Source: Aliibacillus thermotolerans (lineage in GTDB: Bacteria; Bacillota; Bacilli; Bacillales; Marinococcaceae). Taken from it: a stretch of 38,356 nucleotides of DNA. Shown here piece by piece: positions 23,472-31,759 of this stretch. A model generated the notes under the pieces. It searched no databases and was not told the DNA's origin. It saw nothing but the letters and a program-made list of their open reading frames with translations. Each line of letters starts with the position of its first letter. Position 1 is the stretch's first letter. The position numbers and the translations under genes are program-made. The stretch is taken from NCBI RefSeq assembly GCF_027853235.1, contig NZ_WKJG01000032.1, positions 1-38,356 on the forward strand. The letters are read 5' to 3'.

Positions 23472-24178
23472 CCCCTCTTTTCTTCTTTATTTAAGAAAGC
23501 AAACTTCCGCCCATAATAATTTGTTAATACAATAATTAATGGGACAAAAATAATCGTTGGAAGAAACCAGAGAAGCAAATGGACTGATTCTACTTGTAAA
23601 AGTCTCGGGGCACCGAAAACGATAAATGCGGTAATGACTGCAATACAGCAAGAAAGCATGCCGACGATATGTTCCACGACCCAGTGGGACATACTTTTTG
23701 GTTTACTGAGCCAATAATAAAGTTGCGAACCGCCTAAAAACAAACCAATGATTGGAAAGTACTGAAGAAGCTGGAAATGGATCGCCCAACCGTAGACAAT
23801 GATACCGATGCTCGCAATAAGCAATAAAAGAGCAAAAAACAAGTCCAATGGTTCACGATGAGGCGTTTCTCTTCTTTTAAACCGTAACACACGTACTCCA
23901 TACCAAGCTGTTGCTCCGCTTAAAATAGCAATGAAAATAAGAAACCATGAAAACGAAATGGAATCTGGTTCAGTACCAGCATCCCAAACGATTCGATAAA
24001 CACCCATATAAAACGCCGTCACCGCTATAGCAGTCATGGAAATGACAAATACCCAACCCGTTTGACGGTGAAGTTTCCGCCCTTTTCGTGTGACCATTGG
24101 CAACCACAGCACGATGAGTGCTAAAAAACCACTGACGATGTGTAACCAACGAGCGATCTCAAACATAGGTTCCATCAT
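23468..24178 (-). CDS. Predicted seven-helix membrane protein (DUF2306-like)
   Basis: 236 residues with about seven membrane segments. Histidines at segment edges (RWLHIVSGF, KLHRQTGWVF, HWVVEHIVGM) resemble DUF2306-type proteins and could bind haem, but this is not established. Two ATGs in a row follow GAAGGGAT. The gene overlaps the AhpD-like gene by 4 bp, so the two are translationally coupled and may work together, for instance in redox defence at the membrane (inference). Confidence 0.7.
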   Translation of the reverse strand: MMEPMFEIARWLHIVSGFLALIVLWLPMVTRKGRKLHRQTGWVFVISMTAIAVTAFYMGVYRIVWDAGTEPDSISFSWFLIFIAILSGATAWYGVRVLRFKRRETPHREPLDLFFALLLLIASIGIIVYGWAIHFQLLQYFPIIGLFLGGSQLYYWLSKPKSMSHWVVEHIVGMLSCCIAVITAFIVFGAPRLLQVESVHLLLWFLPTIIFVPLIIVLTNYYGRKFAFLNKEEKRG

Positions 24179-24276
24179 AATATCCCTTCTTCACGCTTAT
24201 TTTATTTATATTTGTTTCAAGGGGCGCTTTTACCTCCAATCGATTTCTTTTTTGTGAAATATTTACTATATTTCAT

Positions 24277-25650
24277 CTATTCGACTTGCGGATTGATGAC
24301 AATTTCGACCCGACGATTCATACTTCTTCCTTCTTCGTCTTCATTGGAGGCTATTGGCTCTGTTTCTCCATACCCGTTCGTGTGAATATTTAAGTGACTG
24401 ATTTCTCCATTTTCTTCTAAATAAGTGAATACTGCTTCTGCTCTTTGTTTAGACAATTCCATATTGTAATCTGGATCACCGACATTATCAGTGTGACCAT
24501 TAATGTGTAATGTCGCATCCGCTTCTAGCTTTTCTAAATCATCGATAATTTCATCTAAAGTTTCCTTTGCCTCTGTTTTTAAAACACTTTCATCAAAATC
24601 AAACAACAAATCATCTGGTACTTGTAACTTTATCTCCTCTTCTTCCATTGTCATTGCGACTTCTTCTGGAGGAGTAAGTGCTGGAACGTCCAATTCCACG
24701 ATGTACTCTACGTATTTATTTCCGTCCTCGGTTGTATGAACGAGTGCTCCTTCCAATTTCTCCCCCCGTTCTCCGTAAACTTCTTTGACATTATCCCAAC
24801 TGTAAGGGGATGGTTCAAAAGTAATCGGCATATACATTCCTTCACTTAAAGTACGATATCGTATTTTCGTTTCAAATGTTCCATCACGTTGGACATGGTT
24901 ATGATCAAAAGCAAAAGGAACGATATTGTCAGAAGCACCTTTTAAATTTCCACCAAGTCTTGCCCCTTCGACGAGATTGCTTCTTCCTTTAAAATAAATG
25001 TATTGATGGTCAGTTGTCACATCCACTTCCATCCACACTTCCGGCTCCCCATAATCTTCAGGTATTTCTTCCCATTCAGGTATTTCTATCGGAATGGTGT
25101 ATGGTGTTTCCTGTTCGGGGTCCAGTTCAATGGTTGCTCGCACTTCATATTGTCCTTCCTGCTGCGTTAAATACACTTGAGGACCGGTTACGTTTTCTAA
25201 ATTTCTCCCATAGTATTCTCTTGCTTCCGAATTCCCAACGGTAGATAGACGAAGATGAATGACCGTACGATCATCTCGTCCAGGAAACTGAAAATGAAAG
25301 GATCCGTCCTCTTCTACTTTCGCTTGCTGTTGCATAGCACCGACAGCCATTCCTCCTTCACTAATGCCATTTGCGGAGATAGTAGCCCCTGGCATAATGT
25401 TACTTTCTCCTTCTACGATAATTTCATCATCATCGACAGTGACCTCTCCACCAATCCAAACATTCAGATCGTCCGAAGATTCCTCTTCTGGTGTGATATG
25501 GTCATTGTTTGCTTCCGAAACCTCGTCCTGGCTTTCTTCCATCGAAGTCGCCTCTATGTCATTTTCATTATTCTTCGTATTTTCTGTACATCCTGCGGTC
25601 ACGAGGGTGCATACAATAATGAAAGCAAAGGCGACACGTGCTTTACTCAT
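24277..25650 (-). CDS. Lipoprotein with two repeat domains and C-terminal OmpA-like peptidoglycan-binding domain
   Basis: 457 residues. The signal peptide has lipobox VTAGC (Cys21), then an acidic linker (about 25-60). Two related beta-rich domains follow (about 62-195 and 205-315; both start with VWxxxEVxVxxxxIxxxGxSN), with a hinge and then an OmpA-like domain (about 345-457). The OmpA domain shows DFDESVLKTEA, HINGHTDNVGDPDYNMELSKQRAEAV and NRRVEIVINP, including the Asp and Arg that contact meso-diaminopimelate. It is thus a membrane-anchored protein that grips peptidoglycan. OmpA-type lipoproteins are uncommon in Gram-positive bacteria. It stands alone. Confidence 0.85.
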   Translation of the reverse strand: MSKARVAFAFIIVCTLVTAGCTENTKNNENDIEATSMEESQDEVSEANNDHITPEEESSDDLNVWIGGEVTVDDDEIIVEGESNIMPGATISANGISEGGMAVGAMQQQAKVEEDGSFHFQFPGRDDRTVIHLRLSTVGNSEAREYYGRNLENVTGPQVYLTQQEGQYEVRATIELDPEQETPYTIPIEIPEWEEIPEDYGEPEVWMEVDVTTDHQYIYFKGRSNLVEGARLGGNLKGASDNIVPFAFDHNHVQRDGTFETKIRYRTLSEGMYMPITFEPSPYSWDNVKEVYGERGEKLEGALVHTTEDGNKYVEYIVELDVPALTPPEEVAMTMEEEEIKLQVPDDLLFDFDESVLKTEAKETLDEIIDDLEKLEADATLHINGHTDNVGDPDYNMELSKQRAEAVFTYLEENGEISHLNIHTNGYGETEPIASNEDEEGRSMNRRVEIVINPQVE

Positions 25651-25863
25651 TCTCTCTCTCCCTTTCCATCAGAATCTTGCTTCTTTCTTTACTCTATAGT
25701 ACATGAAAAAAACTTGTAGTAGAGCAGTTTTTTTCTGGTTACCACAAACTATTATTGCACAACAACGACTGCCGGAGATAATGATGGCAAACTTCCATAA
25801 AAATGTTCACCAAAAGAATTTCACAGAGAGGATTCATCAAAAAAGAGGTCGTATGAAATGAGT

Positions 25864-26286
25864 CTGTCTAATAAGTCCTGAAAAATAAATCGAGCGTTCC
25901 TTTCAACAATCATTTAGCGCTGAAACGGTGCCATACATCGTGCATGGATTGCTTTCACAAGGGTGTTTGGATTGAAACGGTGCCATGATCCATTCATAGC
26001 TTGTTTCCACAAACTATTTTTGAATGAAACGGTGGCATGAGCGATCCATGACTTGCTTTCATCAGACGTTTTTGAATGAAACAGTGTTATGAGCCATTCA
26101 TGGCTTGCTTCCATTAGCTATTTTTATATGAAACGATTGCATGACCCATCCATGACTTACTTCCATCAACAATTTGGTGTTGGAAACATGCCATGATTCG
26201 GCCAAGAGGCGTTTCCAGAAGCAATTTTTGATGAAGGGGTCACAAAAAAATGTCCAAAAAGTCACCAATCATGACTTTTTGGACAG
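25864..26286 (-). mobile_element. MITE-like element with terminal inverted repeats, copy B
   Basis: Same element as 13587-13962, in opposite orientation. The ends are CTGTCTAATAAGTCCTG (25864-25880) and, inverted, CTGTCCAAAAAGTCATG (26270-26286). One end is a perfect hairpin, 14-bp arms TGTCCAAAAAGTCA around 7 nt (26251-26285). It contains six 52-bp units against five in copy A, so the two differ by one unit. No transposase is encoded. The flanks (25651-25863 and 26287-26342) show no gene. Confidence 0.75.
25921..26232 (+). repeat. Six tandem 52-bp dyad repeats (element B)
   Basis: Six units of exactly 52 bp begin at 25921, 25973, 26025, 26077, 26129 and 26181. The first five start TGAAAC and the last starts TGGAAAC. 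Each is a nested inverted repeat: outer arms TGAAAC and GTTTCA (or GCTTTCA), inner arms CCATGA and TCATGG, then a T-rich spacer of about 15 bp. Variation between units keeps the arms recognisable. The period equals five turns of B-DNA. Confidence 0.9.
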
Positions 26287-26342
26287 CTTCTGTTTCATTC
26301 ATGATTTATATGGCACGATCGAACCGTTATTGCCGTGTTTTT

Positions 26343-28619
26343 TCAATGTGATGAAGTCACTCCATCTTTGAACCATTTCGCTGTCACCGTTTCTGCACGC
26401 AACATTTCTTGTGGCGTACCTTCAAATATTATTTGTCCTCCTTGTTTTCCCCCGCCCGGTCCCAATTCGATGATCCAATCGCTTGCTCTTAAAAAATCGA
26501 GATTGTGTTCAATGATAATCACGGAATTCCCTTTGTTTACAAGTTGTTGAAAAACAGCTAACAGTTTGCCATAGTCTTTTGTATGTAGCCCTAACGACGG
26601 TTCGTCTAATACGTAAATTTGTCCTTCTTTTTGTAAATGGCTAGCGAGTTTCAAACGTTGCACTTCCCCACCACTTAAAGAACTCGTCGTCTGTCCCAAC
26701 GTAAGATATCCTAATCCTACCTCTTTCAGTGTCGCTACCCGCTTTAAAATTTTTCGATTTTGAAAGTAGTCGGTTGCTTCATCAATCGTTAAAGCGAGCA
26801 TTTCTACAATATTTTTACCACGGTACCGGTAACGAAGGGCTTCGTCCGAATACCTCGTACCGTTACACGCTTCACATGTTACCGTTACTGGATCTGCAAA
26901 GGCAACGTCCGGTTGCATCACTCCTTTTCCGTTACAAACAGGACACGCTCCGAGAGAATTGAAACTGAATAACCCTGCAGGAAGCCCTGTTTCTTTCGCA
27001 AATATGGCGCGAATGTCATCCATCATCCCCATGTAGGTCGCCAACGTGGAACGGTTAGATATTCCGATACTCCCTTGTCCAACGATAATCGCTTCTGGAT
27101 ACTTTTCTTTGAATGCTTCCATCATGAAAGAGCTTTTTCCCGAACCAGAAACACCGCAAATAGAAACTAACACATGTTTAGGAATATGAACGGTAATATT
27201 TTTTAAGTTATTATGATTTGCATTTTCAATCGTAAAATAACTTTTTATTTTCCGTGGGTGTTCGTTCATTTTTCTTTCATAGTGAAGACTCGTTGCACTT
27301 TCCACTTGTTCTAATCCTTCTAATTTCCCTTGATAAACAACCTTTCCACCGTCTGCCCCTGCTCCTGGTCCCATTTCGATGATTTCATCCGCTGATTTTA
27401 TCACAGATAAATCATGTTCAATGACAATGACGGTATTGTGGGCGTTCTTCAACCTTTTCATCATTTGAATGAGCATGTCCACTTCTTCCGGATGAAGCCC
27501 TGCAGTAGGCTCGTCAAAAATATACGTCATATTGTTCAAACTGCTTCCTAAATGCCGAGCGATTTTTACCCGTTGCGCTTCTCCACCAGATAAAGTGTCC
27601 ATTTTTCTTCCTAGACTCAAATATCCTAATCCCATTTCCACCAACTGTTTCACGAGTGGAATCGCTTGCCGAGCAATTCCTTCTCCCATCGGATCTTCCA
27701 CATTCTCTAACTCTACCAATAATTCGGAAAGTTGTAATTGATTGTATTGTGCAATATTTAAGCCATTGATTTTGCACGCTAAAACTTTCGGGTTCAGACC
27801 TGACCCTTGGCAAGTAGCACATAATGTCTTCGTTGAAACAGCAAATACGTCTTCTTCGGTTACTTCTTTTAACTTAGAAATATCTCGTTGGATGTAAAGA
27901 CGCTTAAATCGCGGTAACAAACCATCCCACTCATGGGGTTGAGGTCCATTTTTCGTATGAAAAGGCGCATACACCTTTTCGCCATCTTTCGGACCGTACA
28001 AAAATAATTGAAGTTCTTCTTCCGAATAATCCTTGATCGGCTTTTCTGGGTCGAACAGTCCACCAGTGATCATCCATCTTCCTTGCCAACCTGATGGAGA
28101 TAACGGCTTAAAATTTACCGCGTACTCACGCAACGATTTATCGAAATCAACCAATTTATTCACATCCGGTGCAACGACTTCCCCGTATCCATGGCATTCT
28201 GGACATTTCCCGAAAGAGCTTTGCCTTGAAAATTCAGTAGCAGAGCCAATCGAAGGTGTTCCGATTCTAGAAAACAAAAGCCTTATTAACGGATCGATAT
28301 CCAAGTACGTTCCTACGGTGGAGAGGGAATTTCCAACGACTTGCCGCTGTTCTACGACGACAACTGGACTTAAATTTTGCATAAGATCGGCGTGGGGTCT
28401 TTCATATCTTGGCATTTGGTTTCTCACATAATGGGGATAGTTCAACGTCATTTGCCTTCTACTTTCCCTTGCGATCGTATCAAACACAACGGAACTTTTC
28501 CCTGAACCAGAAAGCCCAGTAAACACGACAATTTTTTCTTTCGGTATATTTACATCGATATTTTTTAAATTGTTTTCTTTCAAACCCCTTAAAATAATTT
28601 CATCTTTTCTGTCGGACAT
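26343..28619 (-). CDS. Short UvrA-like ABC ATPase (UvrA paralogue)
   Basis: 758 residues against about 940 for canonical UvrA. Two ABC modules are seen: Walker A GLSGSGKSS (35-43) and GVSGSGKSS (about 490), signatures LSGGEAQRVKIA and LSGGEVQRLKLA, Walker B YIFDEPTAGLHP and YVLDEPSLGLHT. Zinc-binding Cys pairs occur in CPECHGYG, CATCQGSG, CPVCNGKG and CEACNGTRY. The missing length is mostly in the UvrB-contacting region of the first module. Such short paralogues (UvrA2/DrrC type) are linked to tolerance of DNA-binding drugs. AAAAGG before the ATG; 4 bp from the membrane-protein gene upstream, hence an operon. No uvrB or uvrC nearby. Confidence 0.87.
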   Translation of the reverse strand: MSDRKDEIILRGLKENNLKNIDVNIPKEKIVVFTGLSGSGKSSVVFDTIARESRRQMTLNYPHYVRNQMPRYERPHADLMQNLSPVVVVEQRQVVGNSLSTVGTYLDIDPLIRLLFSRIGTPSIGSATEFSRQSSFGKCPECHGYGEVVAPDVNKLVDFDKSLREYAVNFKPLSPSGWQGRWMITGGLFDPEKPIKDYSEEELQLFLYGPKDGEKVYAPFHTKNGPQPHEWDGLLPRFKRLYIQRDISKLKEVTEEDVFAVSTKTLCATCQGSGLNPKVLACKINGLNIAQYNQLQLSELLVELENVEDPMGEGIARQAIPLVKQLVEMGLGYLSLGRKMDTLSGGEAQRVKIARHLGSSLNNMTYIFDEPTAGLHPEEVDMLIQMMKRLKNAHNTVIVIEHDLSVIKSADEIIEMGPGAGADGGKVVYQGKLEGLEQVESATSLHYERKMNEHPRKIKSYFTIENANHNNLKNITVHIPKHVLVSICGVSGSGKSSFMMEAFKEKYPEAIIVGQGSIGISNRSTLATYMGMMDDIRAIFAKETGLPAGLFSFNSLGACPVCNGKGVMQPDVAFADPVTVTCEACNGTRYSDEALRYRYRGKNIVEMLALTIDEATDYFQNRKILKRVATLKEVGLGYLTLGQTTSSLSGGEVQRLKLASHLQKEGQIYVLDEPSLGLHTKDYGKLLAVFQQLVNKGNSVIIIEHNLDFLRASDWIIELGPGGGKQGGQIIFEGTPQEMLRAETVTAKWFKDGVTSSH

Positions 28620-28623
28620 CTTA

Positions 28624-29163
28624 TCAACCTTTTCTTCTTTTTTTGTACAAACGCCTTATAGAGATCACTCCAAAAAGAACTGCTACACAAAACATAAAGC
28701 TGAACAAAAAGAACTTGCGGTAGAAAAAGATATCTAACACATCTGTCAATGTCGTGCCTCTAACAAAAATATCAAAAGGATTACTCGATCGATATGAAAT
28801 AGGAAGGGAATCAAACGCATCGTATTGATGAAACGTGTGATGTGTCACTTCTTTTATCACTCGTCGGGACACACCGTCTTGATCCGTATAATTCAGCTCA
28901 AATTGAAAAAGCGGATCGGTCACCGTATCAAAACGAAAATGATACACTTGCCATTCTCTTTCTGAATGTTTACTTGCGATGACAGCCTCCGTTTCCACTT
29001 GACCAATCGGTACTATCTTATGAAATCCGTTTAACAAAAAGGTAAACGAAAATAAACTTAATCCTACAAAGACGATCGTTACAAATACGGTACTGAAAGA
29101 AATAGCTTTCTTGTATTTTGAGGCATAATTTTTCCCATTTCCGCATGTTGAGACGATTCCCAT
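28624..29163 (-). CDS. Two-helix membrane protein, DUF3592-like
   Basis: About 179 residues. A cytoplasmic N-terminus is followed by a membrane segment (about 24-46), a mainly beta extracellular domain (about 50-140, with FELNYTDQDGVSRRVIKEVTHHTF), a second membrane segment (about 148-168) and a basic tail. The layout resembles DUF3592 proteins of unknown function. It is immediately upstream of the uvrA-like gene. The start is unsure because no strong ribosome-binding site precedes the first ATG. Confidence 0.65.
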   Translation of the reverse strand: MGIVSTCGNGKNYASKYKKAISFSTVFVTIVFVGLSLFSFTFLLNGFHKIVPIGQVETEAVIASKHSEREWQVYHFRFDTVTDPLFQFELNYTDQDGVSRRVIKEVTHHTFHQYDAFDSLPISYRSSNPFDIFVRGTTLTDVLDIFFYRKFFLFSFMFCVAVLFGVISIRRLYKKRRKG

Positions 29164-29206
29164 AAATCTTGAAGCATACGCTCCATCATAGGAAAAATAA
29201 CGGTCT

Positions 29207-29428
29207 ATGACTTTTGATTACGAAAAAGCCACAGAACATATAAGACAAGCTGTTTCTGTTTCTACGAACTTTAACTTGTATGAAACGAATGCAAATATGG
29301 ATGGTTCTAGGGATTGGATAAAAGAATTTGAAGCAAGAGCGAACAAAAATTTTCGGCTTGGCAATCTCCTCGGCTTTGATAGCAATATGAAAATAGTAAG
29401 TATTTTGAAAAAGATAGAACGTTATTAA
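29207..29428 (+). CDS. Hypothetical small protein
   Basis: 73 residues, mostly helical and charged, with no membrane segment. I do not recognise it. The codon pattern looks coding and an in-frame stop lies just before the ATG. The ribosome-binding site is poor (ATAGGAAAA, too far). It could be the C-terminal remnant of a larger protein. Confidence 0.4.
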   Translation: MTFDYEKATEHIRQAVSVSTNFNLYETNANMDGSRDWIKEFEARANKNFRLGNLLGFDSNMKIVSILKKIERY

Positions 29429-29732
29429 GGTTGTTCACTGTCATCGTTGTTCGTGTTCACTACGCCTAAGTTAGTTTGTAAAGCGCCTCGTTACCATAGA
29501 CTGAGCAACGATTCCGGTACACCCCTTCATAAGACCATTTCTTGAGGACCTTACTTAAAAATAGGTTCCATGAACGGTTCATGGGACACTTTTTCTCCCA
29601 CTTCAATGTAAAATCGGTCTCATCAGCATTCACATTTCTAGTTGAAGCATGATTAAAGCACCTCAGCCACATTGTCTTCCATTGATCTATTCACGTCCTA
29701 AATCTATTTGCCGGCATATTAAAGATAATTTA
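29429..29732. other. Intergenic, no supported gene
   Basis: A minus-strand open frame (29466-29672) has no ribosome-binding site and no recognisable family. Nothing else (RNA, operator or terminator) stands out before the pheA stop. Confidence 0.4.
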
Positions 29733-30572
29733 TTATTTAGAAGGATAGCAACCTAAAATTCTTAAGTTACAACCTATTTGTTCTATTAAACGACACATTT
29801 CTTTAAATCCTTCTTCTTTATTAGTAATCTCAAAATCAATAAAAAAGAAATACTCTCCCATTCCTGTTTTCATTGGCGCCGATTCAATTTTCGTCGGTTT
29901 TAAGCGGAAGATTTGTGCAAGACTTAACAAATCATGCAGAATCATTAAATCATGCTGGGGAAAAGAAACGATAATCGAAGCCTTTTTCCGTTTGGTATCA
30001 ATTTCCAGTGGTAAATAACTAAGAACGACAAATCGGGTCATATTGGTCGAAAACGTTTCAATGTTTTCTTTTTTTATTTCTAATTTATAAAAATTTCGGG
30101 CGACAGAATTGGCGATAGCTAACCAAGGTTTGTCCGGGTTTTCCGAGATAACACGTGCAGCTTCTGCTGTACTATTCATCGTTTGTTGTTTCACTCCAGG
30201 GTATTCTTTGCTTAAAAAGTCACTACATTGCTTTAGTGCTTGTGGATGGGAAAATACATGGGTGTAATTCTCCCGGTTTTTTTGCTTGGGATGAACAAGC
30301 AGTTGTTGATGAATAGGTAAATGCACTTCTCCTTGAATCGGTACTTCCAATTCATGAATCAGCCGATCTAATGTCGTGCTTACGGATCCGCCAATTGAAT
30401 TTTCAATAGGTACTACTGTGTAATCCATCAATTTCTTCTGGGCCGCCTCCATACATTCTTCAATCGTAGAGAATGCTTGAAGAGAAAAAGAACGGTGACC
30501 GAACAATTCCTTTACGGCAACTTCCGTAAATGTCCCCGCAGGTCCAAGATACCCAATTGTAATTTTATCCAT
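29733..30572 (-). CDS. pheA: Prephenate dehydratase
   Basis: 279 residues from the ATG at 30572, which has GGAGG 10 bp upstream; the open frame extends to 30605. The catalytic domain shows IGYLGPAGTFTEVA at the N-terminus, PIENSIGGSVSTTLD, and the TRF motif NMTRFVVL with the catalytic Thr. The C-terminal ACT domain (about 198-279) has KIESAP in place of the ESRP phenylalanine-binding motif, so feedback control by Phe may be altered. It converts prephenate to phenylpyruvate in Phe synthesis. Monocistronic. Confidence 0.93.
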   Translation of the reverse strand: MDKITIGYLGPAGTFTEVAVKELFGHRSFSLQAFSTIEECMEAAQKKLMDYTVVPIENSIGGSVSTTLDRLIHELEVPIQGEVHLPIHQQLLVHPKQKNRENYTHVFSHPQALKQCSDFLSKEYPGVKQQTMNSTAEAARVISENPDKPWLAIANSVARNFYKLEIKKENIETFSTNMTRFVVLSYLPLEIDTKRKKASIIVSFPQHDLMILHDLLSLAQIFRLKPTKIESAPMKTGMGEYFFFIDFEITNKEEGFKEMCRLIEQIGCNLRILGCYPSK

Positions 30573-30683
30573 AAATAAAATCCCTCCAATAAAGGAAACT
30601 CCCATCAGTGGAAGTCTTACTGTCCGTTACCTACCTATAACAAATGTGATTACGGATACTTATCATTAGGGCACGGGATATGT

Positions 30684-30713
30684 AAAAAAGCGGAGGACAC
30701 CTCCGCTTTTTTA
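30684..30713. terminator. Bidirectional Rho-independent terminator
   Basis: AAAAAAGCGGAGG and CCTCCGCTTTTTT are perfect arms around ACA. It directly follows the TAXI receptor gene (minus strand) and gives T-tracts on both strands. Confidence 0.93.
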
Positions 30714-30719
30714 CCACTT

Positions 30720-31736
30720 CTATTCTAATAATCCAATTTCCTCATAGTAACGAGCTGCCCCATCATGTAGCGGAATATCGGCAAGTTCAGTTACCGCTTC
30801 TTCAATATCCATTTGCTCAACGATTGGATGTGTTTCTGCAAGTTGATCTATGTTTTCCCAAAAAGCAGCTGTCATTTCATAAATGAGATCATCGTCAACA
30901 GAAGCGTCTGCCATGAGCATCATTTTGATTCCCAACGTTTCTACATCTTCTTCTTGGTTTTCATAAGTTCCTGCAGGTATAGTAACTTCTGAGTACCATG
31001 GATATTCATCCATTAAAGATTGGCGTACTTCTTCCTCTATTCCAATCAGCTTCCCGCCCGCAGTAGAGGTCATTTCTGTAACAGCAGCTGTTGGTAAACC
31101 TGCTTGGATTAACGCACCATCTACTTGGTTATTTCTCATCAGATCAATTGCCTCTGTAAAACCTACAAAATTCGTCTCAATATCATCTGGATATTGTATT
31201 CCGTATTTAGGAAGAATAATACTTGATTCAACTTCTGGTGTGCTTCCAACCGCTCCAGGAGCGAAACGTTTCCCTTTTAAATCTTTAATCGATTCAATTC
31301 CTGCATCTTCCCGCACAACAAATTGGTTCGGGTTGTAATATAGACCAGCTACAATCCGAACGTCCTCATAGGCACGATCAGTAAAGCCTCGTTCACCATT
31401 GTAAGCTTCCCAAATAATCCCAGAAGTCGCAAAGGAGATATGTGCCTCTCCCTCTTTCATCATATTTAAATTATCTACTCCCCCATTGGAAGCTTGTGCG
31501 TTTACACGTACACCTTCTACTTCATTATTCCAAAGGTTCGCCATGGCTGAACCAAGCGGATAAATAGTTCCTGTTGTTCCAGCCGTTGGGAAATTTAGCT
31601 CGACCGTCTCTCCACTAGTAGCGTTGTTATTATCTTCATTAGCAGAGTCGTCACCGTCTCCTCCACAAGCTACAAGTGCGAACAGACTAAACAAAGCACC
31701 AGCTAACAGCATTTTTTTCAAAAAATTTCGTTTCAT
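30720..31736 (-). CDS. TAXI-family TRAP transporter substrate-binding lipoprotein
   Basis: 338 residues. The signal peptide has lipobox LVACG (Cys24) and is followed by an Asp/Asn linker. The mature part is TAXI family (TRAP-associated extracytoplasmic immunogenic): ELNFPTAGTTGTIYPLGSAMANLW, MKEGEAHISFATSGIIWEAYNG and GKRFAPGAVGSTPEV. It binds a carboxylate or related solute, such as glutamate/glutamine in known members, for the fused permease upstream. Gap of 23 bp. The substrate is not predictable. Confidence 0.93.
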   Translation of the reverse strand: MKRNFLKKMLLAGALFSLFALVACGGDGDDSANEDNNNATSGETVELNFPTAGTTGTIYPLGSAMANLWNNEVEGVRVNAQASNGGVDNLNMMKEGEAHISFATSGIIWEAYNGERGFTDRAYEDVRIVAGLYYNPNQFVVREDAGIESIKDLKGKRFAPGAVGSTPEVESSIILPKYGIQYPDDIETNFVGFTEAIDLMRNNQVDGALIQAGLPTAAVTEMTSTAGGKLIGIEEEVRQSLMDEYPWYSEVTIPAGTYENQEEDVETLGIKMMLMADASVDDDLIYEMTAAFWENIDQLAETHPIVEQMDIEEAVTELADIPLHDGAARYYEEIGLLE

Positions 31737-31759
31737 GTAAAACCATCTCCTTTCCTTTC

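Noticed and set aside
25914-26114. 66-residue open frame through element B (minus strand)
   Set aside because: Same repeat artefact as in element A.
25921-26232. Possible CRISPR array
   Set aside because: Units are contiguous and variable throughout, without constant repeats and unique spacers, and there are no cas genes.
29466-29672. 68-residue minus-strand open frame
   Set aside because: No ribosome-binding site and no similarity I recognise; basic, Trp-rich chance-like composition.
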